Below are positions 1-6,420 of a stretch of 6,692 nt of DNA, piece after piece. Under the pieces are notes generated by a model. That model searched no databases, was not told the DNA's origin, and worked only from the letters and a program-made list of their open reading frames with translations. This DNA is from Fibrobacterota bacterium (GTDB lineage Bacteria > Fibrobacterota > Chitinivibrionia > Chitinivibrionales > Chitinispirillaceae). Position 1 is the first letter of the stretch; each line of letters starts with the position of its first letter. Position numbers and translations under genes: made by a program. The DNA is taken from contig JAEZKP010000055.1 in the NCBI GenBank assembly GCA_023436145.1, forward strand, positions 1-6,692, written 5' to 3'.

Positions 1-8
1 TATTGTAA

Positions 9-75
9 TTTGGGTTTTGTTTGGAATTTAAGATTTGTGATTTGGTGCTTTCTGGTCTGAAAATCCAAATTCCAA
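9..75. repeat. Degenerate 7-bp tandem repeat with an inverted copy of one unit
   Basis: Positions 9-50 divide into six consecutive 7-nt blocks on the plus strand: TTTGGGT, TTTGTTT, GGAATTT, AAGATTT, GTGATTT, GGTGCTT. The commonest form is NNNATTT (AAATNNN on the other strand). A perfect 9-bp inverted repeat links TTGGAATTT (21-29) with AAATTCCAA (67-75), so the tract can fold back on itself. I see no coding signal. Similar heptad-like AAATCNC/AAATTCC tracts occur between genes of many environmental bacteria; that is general recollection, not a database result. The function is unknown, and the left end may run beyond the window. Confidence 0.5.
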
Positions 76-117
76 GCTGTTTTTTGCAGTAATCCTTTGT
101 TAAATTAACCGGACACT

Positions 118-133
118 ACTGAAATTATTCAGT
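118..133. repeat. Short perfect inverted repeat
   Basis: ACTGAA (118-123) and TTCAGT (128-133) are separated by ATTA, giving a 6-bp stem with a 4-nt loop. It lies in gene-free DNA beyond the 3' end of the methyltransferase gene. On the transcribed (minus) strand it is not followed by a convincing U-tract, so I do not call it a terminator. It may be chance or part of the surrounding repeat material. Confidence 0.3.
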
Positions 134-179
134 GATTAAATGATCTTCATTATAGAGCTGGCAAAATTAATAAACCTTG

Positions 180-230
180 ATATTTTCCTTCTTTGCGAAC
201 TCTACGCTCTTTGCGTTTTATATTTTCCTT
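180..230. repeat. 9-bp CTTTGCG-type repeats bracketed by 11-bp direct repeats
   Basis: Three adjacent 9-nt units occupy 189-215: TTCTTTGCG, AACTCTACG, CTCTTTGCG. They are bracketed by an exact 11-bp direct repeat, ATATTTTCCTT, at 180-190 and 220-230 (13 of 14 bases match if extended leftwards). CTTTGCG-rich short-period repeats of this look recur between genes in many environmental genomes (general recollection). The direct repeats could mark a duplicated boundary of an inserted unit, but the first one overlaps the first 9-mer, so a simple target-site duplication is not proven. No terminator for the methyltransferase gene is evident here. Confidence 0.5.
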
Positions 231-281
231 ATGTTTCAAACCGATAGTACTGTTATTCGCCAATCTTCTTTACAGCGAAAA

Positions 282-1064
282 TCATTTTTTAGTAGCCCAA
301 AGATGATAACTCAAGGGGATCTTACTCTCCAAATAAACATGCCCGCCACCCACATCGTGCGGATATTCTTTAAATTCCTTTAAAGCAAATCCTAAATCGA
401 TTAAAGTTTGAATCACATCAGACATCGGATACTGGAAATTGTATTGAGGTGGGCTTACATACTGTTCAAATCCATAATAATCGAGACTGTCAGTACAGAT
501 TTGAGCATCTCTGTCAAAATAACCCATCTCAAAACTGATTTCACCTTTTCCTCTAAAAGCATATGGATAAACAGCGGTCAATGGATGCATTTCATAAATG
601 AAAAGAATCCCATTGTTTTTTAATAAGCGTTTATAAACCTCAAAATATCCTTTAAGATCCGGCATCCATATTATAGAACCAACCGTTATTACACCGATAT
701 CAAATTGATCATTATAATTTTCAGGTATGTCGTATACATCGGTAAGGATAAATTCAGCTTCAATTCCTGAAACCTTTTTCAGCTTTTCAGAGAATGCAAT
801 GTTTTCCTCACTTATGTCAAATCCAACACCTCTTGATGCTCCCATATTTATAAAAGACAATATTTCTCTTCCGTTATTACATGGTGCCTGAAAAACCGAT
901 TCCCCTTTAAGCGGAAGTCTGTTGTACAAATTATAATCAAATTCATCGAAACTGGTATATCCAGGAGTCTTGAAACCCTCAAGCCACTTCTCACCCATTG
1001 CTTTCATATGGTACTTTGAAGCAATGTTCCATGCTTTCCGGTTGCCGTCAATGTATTTTTCCAT
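282..1064 (-). CDS. Class I SAM-dependent methyltransferase, CNNGRE-motif family
   Basis: Predicted cytosolic 260-residue methyltransferase with a class I (Rossmann-type) fold; its substrate is unknown. The SAM-binding glycine-rich loop is at residues 57-68 and reads VFQAPCNNGREI rather than the usual D/E-x-G-x-G-x-G. The acidic residue at the end of strand 2 is D83 (GVGFDIS). T108-D109 (LTDVYDIP) is the motif that usually contacts adenine, and FDIGVITVG (121-129) is the strand-4 motif. WMPDL (133-137), YEMHP (157-161), EYPHDV (233-238) and a C-terminal PLSY segment (250-253) are recurrent in an uncharacterised methyltransferase family with a CNNGRE loop (recalled family pattern). The N-terminal 50 residues form a helical lid-like extension. 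The start is supported by AAGGAG 7 nt upstream (1072-1077). It looks monocistronic: a terminator separates it from the chemoreceptor gene upstream on the same strand. Enzyme class is sure; substrate is not. Confidence 0.88.
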   Translation of the reverse strand: MEKYIDGNRKAWNIASKYHMKAMGEKWLEGFKTPGYTSFDEFDYNLYNRLPLKGESVFQAPCNNGREILSFINMGASRGVGFDISEENIAFSEKLKKVSGIEAEFILTDVYDIPENYNDQFDIGVITVGSIIWMPDLKGYFEVYKRLLKNNGILFIYEMHPLTAVYPYAFRGKGEISFEMGYFDRDAQICTDSLDYYGFEQYVSPPQYNFQYPMSDVIQTLIDLGFALKEFKEYPHDVGGGHVYLESKIPLSYHLWATKK

Positions 1065-1194
1065 TATCGTGCTCCTTTTTTGTCCTATTCAGACCAACAA
1101 TCTTTTTAAATCTTTACTTTGTTTAATTTAATTCTCTTTTTGGATGGATAAACCGGTTCTATATTCCCGGTAGATGAAATCCTTATCTGCTTCT

Positions 1195-1223
1195 AGTATA
1201 AACAAAACTTTCAATACTGATAA
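1195..1223 (-). promoter_or_regulatory. Candidate sigma-70 promoter for the methyltransferase gene
   Basis: On the minus strand, TTATCA (1218-1223, 4 of 6 matches to TTGACA) is followed after exactly 17 nt by TATACT (1195-1200, 5 of 6 matches to TATAAT). This would give a leader of roughly 120 nt containing a small ACCGG/CCGGT hairpin (1152-1156 with 1167-1171). It lies downstream of the receptor gene's terminator, as an independent promoter should. In AT-rich DNA such matches arise by chance, so it is tentative. Confidence 0.3.
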
Positions 1224-1278
1224 AATCCCACTTTTACCCTGAGATTTTGAAAATAATACAGTACTGGTCAATATACAT

Positions 1279-1318
1279 AAATAAAAAGATCACCAGCTTT
1301 TCAATGCAGATGATCTTT
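1279..1318 (-). terminator. Rho-independent terminator of the chemoreceptor gene
   Basis: Read on the minus strand, a 13-nt arm (1306-1318, beginning AAAGATCATC) and a 13-nt arm (1285-1297, ending TGATCTTT) pair with one T-G wobble and one T-T mismatch, around an 8-nt loop. The stem runs into a U-rich tail (TTTTTATTT). It starts 44 nt past the receptor stop codon and separates the receptor gene from the methyltransferase gene. Between stop and stem lies an odd near-palindrome, seven T and seven A around CC (1327-1344). Confidence 0.75.
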
Positions 1319-1361
1319 GAAGGGCAGTTTTTTTCCAAAAAAACCGGAATTGGGTGCAATA

Positions 1362-3059
1362 TTAAATTTTGAATTGCCCTAACAGTCCTTTGAGTTCTTC
1401 AGAAAGTCTGGACAATTCATCTGCACTTGTCTTAACCTGTACAATTCCTTTTGCAGTGTCTGCAGCAGCCTTGTTTACGACGGTAATCGTGGAAGAGACC
1501 TCGGAAAGTCCGTTTGCTGATTGTGCAACATTTTTTGACACTTCCTGAGTACTGGTACTTACCTCGCTGACACTTCTGGATATTTCATTTATCGTTGCAC
1601 TCTGTTGCTCGACTGCACTTACAATTGTCTGGGATATTAAATTGACTTCTTCTATTACCTTTGAAACAGATTCGATTGCATTAACCGCTGATTCTGTATT
1701 TTTTTGCATTTCTTCAATTTGTGTCTGTATCTCATTTGTCGCCTGAGCGGTCTGCAACGCAAGAGCTTTGACCTCATTGGCCACTACAGAAAACCCTTTT
1801 CCAGCTTCACCAGCGGATGCAGCCTCAATTGTGGCATTAAGGGCAAGAAGATTAGTCTGATCTGCAATGTCATTAATAACATCAACAACTTTACCAATTG
1901 AATTTGCTGCTGATCCCAGTTTATCCATTATATCTTTGCTTTTTTTAGCATGTACGTTAGCCTCCGTAGCGATCTGGAGTTCTTTCTGGCAGTTTTTAGT
2001 AACTTCATTGAGTGATGAACTCATTTCCTCAATTGCTATAGCAACACTGTTGGCTGAAGACGACATCTGCTCTGCTGCAGATGAAATAGTGTTGATATTA
2101 GTGGTTGCCAATGATGTGGTTGAAGCTACTGTGGAAGTCTTTATGCTCATTTCTTCAGCGTTTGCGGCAATTTGGGTTGAGACAGTGGATAGCCGGATGG
2201 CTGAGGAGGTTACGGCGTTAGCATTGCCAGTGATTTTAGCAATAATTTTCTGAAGTTTCTCAACAAATTTATTGAAATAAGCTGAAAGTTCTCCGGTTTC
2301 ATCTTTACTTTCTGCATTCAGTCTTTTTGTCAGGTCCCCGTCTCCTTCTGATATGTCTTTAAGCATCGTTAAAATATTTCTTAGCGGAAAAAACAGCTTA
2401 TTTACAACAAAAAACATGAGAAATACAACAATAATTATTGCGACGGCTATTAATGCTGATAATATTGACAATAATGACCGAAAGTTTGTTTTAATAGTTT
2501 TATTGATTTTTTCAAATGGTATTCCCAGGAAAAGAATTCCAATAACTTCATTTTTCTCGTCTACAATCGGATCGTAGACCGAAAGGTAAGGTTTTCCTAA
2601 AATATTAGCTTTGCCTATGTATCTCTGCTTATTAATTACAGGTTTATATGCTGCGCTTTCTTTACCTAATTTTGTCCCGATCACTCTCTCACCTTTATCA
2701 TTTATAACACTGGTAATAACCCTGCGGAAATCATCATTATCTTTGACAAATACCGTTGCTGCCACTCCTAATTTTGATGTGATTGAATCTACAAATTCAT
2801 AATTATCGTCTATTGGAGTGTTGTTATTGCCGTTAAGCCTGTTATTGTTATATTTCAAACTTCCAAAAGATGTTTTAAGGTAATCCCTGCTTGATTGAAT
2901 GTCTCCGGATAATTTCATTAATAAACAAGTTGTTGATAATTCTACAACTTGTTTTCCAACAATAACCCCAGTCACGATAAGTAATAATACCGATGTCACT
3001 AAAAGAGCCGATATTACTGTGAGTATGATTTTGGTTTTCAAAGATCGTATTTGAAGCAT
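1362..3059 (-). CDS. Methyl-accepting chemotaxis protein with periplasmic Cache sensor
   Basis: A 565-residue inner-membrane chemoreceptor. TM1 spans about 11-35 and TM2 about 194-219. The periplasmic sensor between them (36-193) has a Cache-type C-terminal half: VFVKDNDDFRRV (103-114), GTKLGKESAAY (128-138), then YLSVYDPI and VIGILFLG strands (158-179), as in small-ligand Cache receptors. A HAMP linker follows (about 220-272; P225, GDGDLTKRL at 239-247, DETGELS at 253-259). The cytoplasmic signalling domain runs to the C-terminus, with its hairpin tip at about 396-432 (DIADQTNLLALNATIEAA, then AGEAGKGFSVVANEV), which binds CheA and CheW in known receptors. Residues E330/Q331 and E344/E345 sit in repeated EQMSSS/EEMSSS patches that look like adaptation sites. 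There is no C-terminal NWETF-type CheR tether. AAAAGGA (3067-3073) lies 7 nt before the ATG. No che genes are in the window, so the receptor must use a pathway encoded elsewhere. The ligand is unknown. Confidence 0.95.
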   Translation of the reverse strand: MLQIRSLKTKIILTVISALLVTSVLLLIVTGVIVGKQVVELSTTCLLMKLSGDIQSSRDYLKTSFGSLKYNNNRLNGNNNTPIDDNYEFVDSITSKLGVAATVFVKDNDDFRRVITSVINDKGERVIGTKLGKESAAYKPVINKQRYIGKANILGKPYLSVYDPIVDEKNEVIGILFLGIPFEKINKTIKTNFRSLLSILSALIAVAIIIVVFLMFFVVNKLFFPLRNILTMLKDISEGDGDLTKRLNAESKDETGELSAYFNKFVEKLQKIIAKITGNANAVTSSAIRLSTVSTQIAANAEEMSIKTSTVASTTSLATTNINTISSAAEQMSSSANSVAIAIEEMSSSLNEVTKNCQKELQIATEANVHAKKSKDIMDKLGSAANSIGKVVDVINDIADQTNLLALNATIEAASAGEAGKGFSVVANEVKALALQTAQATNEIQTQIEEMQKNTESAVNAIESVSKVIEEVNLISQTIVSAVEQQSATINEISRSVSEVSTSTQEVSKNVAQSANGLSEVSSTITVVNKAAADTAKGIVQVKTSADELSRLSEELKGLLGQFKI

Positions 3060-3101
3060 TTTTCTATCCTTTTATGATTTTTATCGCAAATAATCTTCTT
3101 G

Positions 3102-3110
3102 ATTGTAGCA
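3102..3110 (-). promoter_or_regulatory. Candidate extended -10 promoter of the chemoreceptor gene
   Basis: On the minus strand TGCTACAAT matches an extended -10 element (TGnTATAAT, one mismatch), about 43 nt upstream of the receptor start codon. No convincing -35 lies 16-18 nt before it, which extended -10 promoters tolerate. A motility sigma factor (sigma-28) site was looked for and not found: only TGCGATAA nearer the gene resembles its -10 box, and the matching -35 is absent. Confidence 0.3.
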
Positions 3111-3507
3111 TTTCAGTGCAAACCAAATATCTTTAAGGGTTACTTCATTATGGACTTTTCCCACCTGGAAAATTGGATCGAAAGTGTCTTCCACTGCTTT
3201 TAGTTGAGACTACATTTGATCCAAGGATTAGCCGAATTGGCTCACGGTTTGGTAGCAGTAACTCATTGTTTTCTGTAGCATTACATCTGTTTTTTGTGGC
3301 TTCCCGCCGGAGAGGTCCCGTGCTGATCATATCATTTTTTCATTTAAAGCTATCTCAATTCTACAATTAGATTCAATGTAATTCCAGTACCATATTTTAA
3401 TTCTGCTGGGATTAATGGATAAGCTATAATTGCAGGATAATTAAATTAAATATCTCATAAACCACAATGACTTGAGGTAAATAAAATGTCCAGCTTCTGT
3501 ATACATC

Positions 3508-3556
3508 TGATTTTAATCATTTGATTAAATCTATTGACTAAACCGTCTGATTAAAT
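3508..3556. promoter_or_regulatory. Probable TetR operator: phased TGATTAAA half-sites
   Basis: An 18-bp interrupted palindrome, TTTAATCA-TT-TGATTAAA (3512-3529), lies just upstream of the -35 box. Its right half begins a series of three direct 9-mers at exact 13-bp spacing: TGATTAAAT (3522), TGACTAAAC (3535) and TGATTAAAT (3548). The second overlaps the -35 hexamer and the third lies in the spacer, touching the -10. A protein bound here would block RNA polymerase. TetR-family dimers typically bind palindromes of such half-sites near their own promoters (known for the family); that this operon's own TetR binds here is inference. Confidence 0.6.
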
Positions 3557-3562
3557 TATAAT
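3534..3562 (+). promoter_or_regulatory. Near-consensus sigma-70 promoter of the efflux operon
   Basis: TTGACT (3534-3539, 5 of 6 matches) and a perfect TATAAT (3557-3562) are separated by the ideal 17 nt. Transcription should begin near 3569, leaving a leader of about 20 nt before the TetR start codon. So strong a core promoter fits a gene set held off by a repressor; the half-sites lie inside it. Confidence 0.8.
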
Positions 3563-3590
3563 TACATCAAGAGTCGCAAAAAGGATGGGT

Positions 3591-4241
3591 ATGAAAAAGA
3601 TCGTTAACTCAAAAAACAATACTAAAACTGATAATGCTTCAACTGAACAAAAAATCAAGGAGGCAGCCCGCAAATTATTCACCAGCAAAGGGTTTGCTGC
3701 TGTAACCACACGGGATATCGCCATCGAAGCCGGTATTAACCAGGCACTGCTTCATTACTATTTTCGCAGTAAAGAAAAACTGTTTGAAATTGTCATGCTT
3801 GACAATCTCAGTCTTTTCATTGCCGGTGTAGCAACAGTCCTCAACAATGAACATACGACCCTCGAACAAAAGATTGAAAATCTGGTCGCCGCCTATATCG
3901 ATAAATTATCACAAGATCCGGATCTGCCCCTGTTTATTGTAAATCATATCAAGTCCAACCCGGAAGAGTTTATTAAGACACTTGGCATTGAAACATTAAT
4001 TAAAAAGTCTTTCTTCCTGAAGCAATTTATGGCATCTGACTACCCCAAAAGATTACAGTCGCTTAATCCTCTACATATTGTTATGAATATAATCGGACTT
4101 ACTGTCGCACCATTCCTGATGGCCCCTGTAATAAGGAAAGTTGGTAAACTCGATCAGCAGCAGTTCATGACATTGGTGCAGGAACGTAAAGCATTAATAC
4201 CGCAATGGATTTTAGCTATGGTGAAGAAAGGACCGGAATAA
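3591..4241 (+). CDS. TetR-family transcriptional repressor of the efflux operon
   Basis: A 216-residue DNA-binding regulator. The N-terminal TetR helix-turn-helix covers about 18-64: KIKEAARKLFTSKGFAAVTT, then the turn and recognition helix (RDIAIEAGINQALLHYYF, 41-58), closed by the typical RSKEKLFEIV (59-68). The C-terminal part (70-216) is an all-helical ligand-binding and dimerisation domain, too divergent to predict a ligand. The reading frame also has an ATG at 3585, but there AAGG would abut the start codon. The ATG at 3591 has AAGGA (3581-3585) at a proper 5-nt distance, so I start there. It is the first gene of the pump operon, with a 2-nt gap to the TolC gene, and is probably autoregulated through half-sites in its promoter. 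The arrangement recalls CecR with the ybhGFSR genes in E. coli, but I do not claim orthology. Confidence 0.92.
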   Translation: MKKIVNSKNNTKTDNASTEQKIKEAARKLFTSKGFAAVTTRDIAIEAGINQALLHYYFRSKEKLFEIVMLDNLSLFIAGVATVLNNEHTTLEQKIENLVAAYIDKLSQDPDLPLFIVNHIKSNPEEFIKTLGIETLIKKSFFLKQFMASDYPKRLQSLNPLHIVMNIIGLTVAPFLMAPVIRKVGKLDQQQFMTLVQERKALIPQWILAMVKKGPE

Positions 4242-4243
4242 AA

Positions 4244-5515
4244 ATGAAACGAACAGTCATTCTGATCGTAAATATATTATTCATTGCTGTGCCGTCAATA
4301 TTCTCTGAACTTACTTTAGAGACTTGTTGGAAAAAGGCGGCTGAACACTACCCACTTTCTGCCAAATTGCCACTAATCAGTAACAATGAACGCCTGGATA
4401 ATGCAAATGCTAATCTTCGATATCTGCCACAGATAAGTGTATCAGGAAAGAGTACCGCTCAAACAGAAGTGTTACAGCTTCCGTTTAACTTACCTAGTAT
4501 AGAAGAAATCAGTAAATTCCAGTATTCGGGTGCAATTGAAGTAAACCAGTTGTTATGGGATGGCGGAGTCACCCGCTCACAGAAACGGATCTCAGCTGCA
4601 TCTTCACAAATAGACAAGAGAAAACTTGCTGTGGATTTGTATGCCATGAATGAGCGGATAAACAGATTGTTTTTCGGCATATTATTTACAGAAGAACAAC
4701 TGAAACAGAACGCGATCTTTCAGGAGGAACTTCAGATAAATTACCAGCGTTATTTATCTTTGAAGCAGAATGGATTGGCTAACCAGGCTGATCTGGATCT
4801 GATCAAAGTGGAACAATTAAATGCCGATCAAAACAGAACTGAACTGTCTGTTGCACTGCGTACCTATCTGGAAACTCTCTCAGAAATGATTGGCGAGCCA
4901 CTTACTGATAATGAAACCCTTATCAAACCTGATTATAACAGCCTGATCATTGATGATAAAAGTATATTGCGCCCGGAAATCGCACTTCTTGACGCGCAAA
5001 ATAATTGGCTTTTGAATCAGAAAAGCGCGCTTTCTTCAAGTGTTCGACCTAAAGTAAGCCTGTTCGGACAGGGTCTTTTGGGCCGTCCCGGTATAAATCA
5101 GTTTGACAATAATTTTTCCAACTGGATGGTTGGTGGTATTCGGCTGTCATGGGATCTGGGTGGATTATATTCTTTAAAAAACAATTATGCAAAAATAGAG
5201 AATAATATCGGACTTCTTCAAAAGGAGAAGGAAACATTTCTGTTTAACACTAAACTCCTGACAATACAGCAGAAAAATGAAATAGATAAATACCGGGAAC
5301 TTATTAAAACTGATGATGAAATCATTGCACTTCGTAACAATGTAAAGAAGGCCTCTGAAGCCAGAGTCGAGAATGGAACAATAAGTGTCACTGATCTGAT
5401 AAAAGATATAAATGCCGTAAATTTAGCGATTCAGAAAAAATCGCTTCACGAAATACAACTGCTGATATCGATATACAACCTAAAAAATACAATAAACAAT
5501 CAGGGGCGGTTATGA
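4244..5515 (+). CDS. TolC-family outer-membrane efflux channel protein
   Basis: A 423-residue outer-membrane factor that, as a trimer in this family, forms the exit duct of tripartite pumps. Residues 1-21 form a signal peptide (MKR, hydrophobic core to about 17, cleavage likely after S21). LTLETCWKKAAEHYPL (23-38) is the usual start of the mature protein. Two structural repeats are visible: the first ends with NGLANQADLDLIKVEQLNA (176-194), the second with ENGTISVTDLIKDINAVNLA (376-395), the paired helical signature of the family. RPKVSLFGQGL (268-278) and WMVGGIRLSWDLGG (294-307) are beta-barrel strand motifs. The frame opens upstream at 4205, but only the ATG at 4244 places the signal peptide at the N-terminus; GAAAGGA (4226-4232) lies 11 nt before it. 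It begins 2 nt after the TetR stop and overlaps the adaptor gene by 4 nt, so it is most likely a channel dedicated to this pump. Confidence 0.93.
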   Translation: MKRTVILIVNILFIAVPSIFSELTLETCWKKAAEHYPLSAKLPLISNNERLDNANANLRYLPQISVSGKSTAQTEVLQLPFNLPSIEEISKFQYSGAIEVNQLLWDGGVTRSQKRISAASSQIDKRKLAVDLYAMNERINRLFFGILFTEEQLKQNAIFQEELQINYQRYLSLKQNGLANQADLDLIKVEQLNADQNRTELSVALRTYLETLSEMIGEPLTDNETLIKPDYNSLIIDDKSILRPEIALLDAQNNWLLNQKSALSSSVRPKVSLFGQGLLGRPGINQFDNNFSNWMVGGIRLSWDLGGLYSLKNNYAKIENNIGLLQKEKETFLFNTKLLTIQQKNEIDKYRELIKTDDEIIALRNNVKKASEARVENGTISVTDLIKDINAVNLAIQKKSLHEIQLLISIYNLKNTINNQGRL

Positions 5516-6420
5516 AACGCTTGCGAAATGTTCTGACAGGATTCAGTTCAACCATTCTTCTGGTCTCATGCAATAACAATAAAAATGATTTTGATGCATC
5601 AGGGGTATTTGAAGCAACTGAAGTGATTGTGTCATCCGAATGTTCTGGAAAAATCTATGATTTTTTTATCCAGGAAGGGCAGGAAATAAAGGCAGGAGAG
5701 ATGGTAGGATTTATTGATACAGTGCAGCTCTATTTGCGTAAGATGCAGTTGATTGCAAATGTTAAAGCAGTACAGAGCAGGCGGCCGGATATCAAGACCC
5801 AGATCGCCGCAATCACTGAACAGATTTCAGCAGCCACCGTAGAAAAAGACAGGATACAAAGTTTGCTAAAAGCAAATGCTGCAAATAAGAAACAGCTTGA
5901 TGATGTCAATGCTCAGATCGCTGTACTTAACAAGCAGCTCGAGGCCCAGAAATCTGCGCTCTCTATCACTAATAAAGGTATCAATGAGGAAAGCTCTGCT
6001 CTGGAGATACAGATAGCCCAGGTTGAAGATCTACTGCAAAAATGCCGGATTATTAATCCTATTGACGGCACTGTTCTGGCAAAATATGCTGAACAGAGTG
6101 AAATAACCGCTCCAGGTAAAGCTCTTTATAAAATCGCAGATACAAAGAATATGATTCTTCGTGCTTACATAACTTCTGGACAGTTGACACAATTGAAACT
6201 CGGTCAGAAGGTGAAGGTTAAGGCCGATTATGGAGATAAGGGATATAAAGACTATCAGGGGACAATATCATGGATATCAAGCAAGTCTGAATTTACTCCT
6301 AAAACCATTCAGACACGGGATGAGCGGGCAAACCTGGTTTATGCAGTAAAAGTGGCTGTTCCCAATGATGGATATATCAAAATCGGAATGTACGGCGGTT
6401 TAGAGATAGAGGCAAAATGA
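5512..6420 (+). CDS. HlyD/YbhG-type periplasmic adaptor lipoprotein of an ABC exporter
   Basis: A 302-residue membrane fusion protein that links the inner-membrane transporter to the TolC-like channel. Residues 1-20 are a lipoprotein signal with lipobox LVSC; C20 would be lipidated, followed by an Asn-rich stretch. The first biotinyl-lipoyl half is at about 32-70 (SSECSGKIYDFFIQEGQEIKAGE region). A long alpha-helical coiled-coil hairpin covers about 75-178. The second lipoyl half is at 179-210 (RIINPIDGTVLAKYAEQSE, then PGKALYKIAD). A beta-barrel domain follows at 211-302. The segment EFTPKTIQTRDERANLVYAVKV (260-281) is the conserved signature I associate with the YbhG subgroup of ABC-linked adaptors. 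The start overlaps the TolC stop (ATGA), with AGGGG 5 nt upstream. E. coli YbhG is slightly longer, and I recall it as having an ordinary signal or anchor rather than a lipobox. Confidence 0.92.
   Translation: MKRLRNVLTGFSSTILLVSCNNNKNDFDASGVFEATEVIVSSECSGKIYDFFIQEGQEIKAGEMVGFIDTVQLYLRKMQLIANVKAVQSRRPDIKTQIAAITEQISAATVEKDRIQSLLKANAANKKQLDDVNAQIAVLNKQLEAQKSALSITNKGINEESSALEIQIAQVEDLLQKCRIINPIDGTVLAKYAEQSEITAPGKALYKIADTKNMILRAYITSGQLTQLKLGQKVKVKADYGDKGYKDYQGTISWISSKSEFTPKTIQTRDERANLVYAVKVAVPNDGYIKIGMYGGLEIEAK

Larger units (their letters stand above)
3060..3590. other. Divergent intergenic region with unrecognised middle segment
   Basis: This 531-bp gap separates two divergently transcribed genes. 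The left end carries the receptor leader and ribosome-binding site. The right end carries the TetR operon promoter and operator-like repeats. The middle (about 3150-3340) looks less AT-rich than its surroundings and contains inverted repeats: TTGGATC (3173-3179) with GATCCAA (3218-3224), and AGCC (3230-3233) with GGCT (3239-3242). Open frames of about 60-65 codons exist on both strands of this segment, but none has a convincing ribosome-binding site or a sequence I recognise. It may be a decayed gene, a structured RNA or an insertion remnant; I cannot tell which. From 3345 to 3500 the DNA is plain AT-rich sequence without visible structure. Confidence 0.4.

Noticed and set aside
204..230. ACGC-TCTTT-GCGT hairpin followed by a T-rich run on the plus strand, terminator-like.
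   Set aside because: The stem is only 4 bp, no plus-strand gene ends before it, and it is made of the CTTTGCG repeat units.
256..279. TTCGC/GCGAA inverted repeat directly beyond the methyltransferase stop as its terminator.
   Set aside because: It has only 5 bp around a 14-nt loop, with no U-tract on the transcribed strand.
1867..2253. A 128-codon plus-strand open frame inside the chemoreceptor gene.
   Set aside because: It is antisense to the well-supported signalling domain, resembles no protein family I know, and looks like a codon-bias shadow.
3060..3130. Sigma-28 or sigma-54 promoter for the chemoreceptor gene.
   Set aside because: TGCGATAA partly resembles a sigma-28 -10 but has no TAAA-type -35 at the right distance. 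A TGG...TGC pair has the wrong spacing for the sigma-54 -24/-12 elements.
3148..3370. Overlapping open frames of 60-65 codons on both strands in the divergent spacer.
   Set aside because: They lack ribosome-binding sites and recognisable motifs, and they mirror each other on opposite strands. The region is kept as an unexplained segment rather than a gene.
3486..3524. A 12-codon ORF (MSSFCIHLILII) with GAGG 8 nt upstream, resembling a leader peptide before the TetR gene.
   Set aside because: It lies upstream of the predicted transcription start near 3569, so it would not be on the operon mRNA made from the strong promoter, and it overlaps the operator-like repeats.
3585..3590. Alternative TetR start at the ATG at 3585, adding two residues.
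   Set aside because: The AAGG purine tract directly abuts this ATG with no spacing, whereas the ATG at 3591 has AAGGA at 5 nt.
4205..4243. Upstream extension of the TolC reading frame to the ATG at 4205.
   Set aside because: It would bury the signal peptide 13 residues inside the protein; the ATG at 4244 places it correctly.
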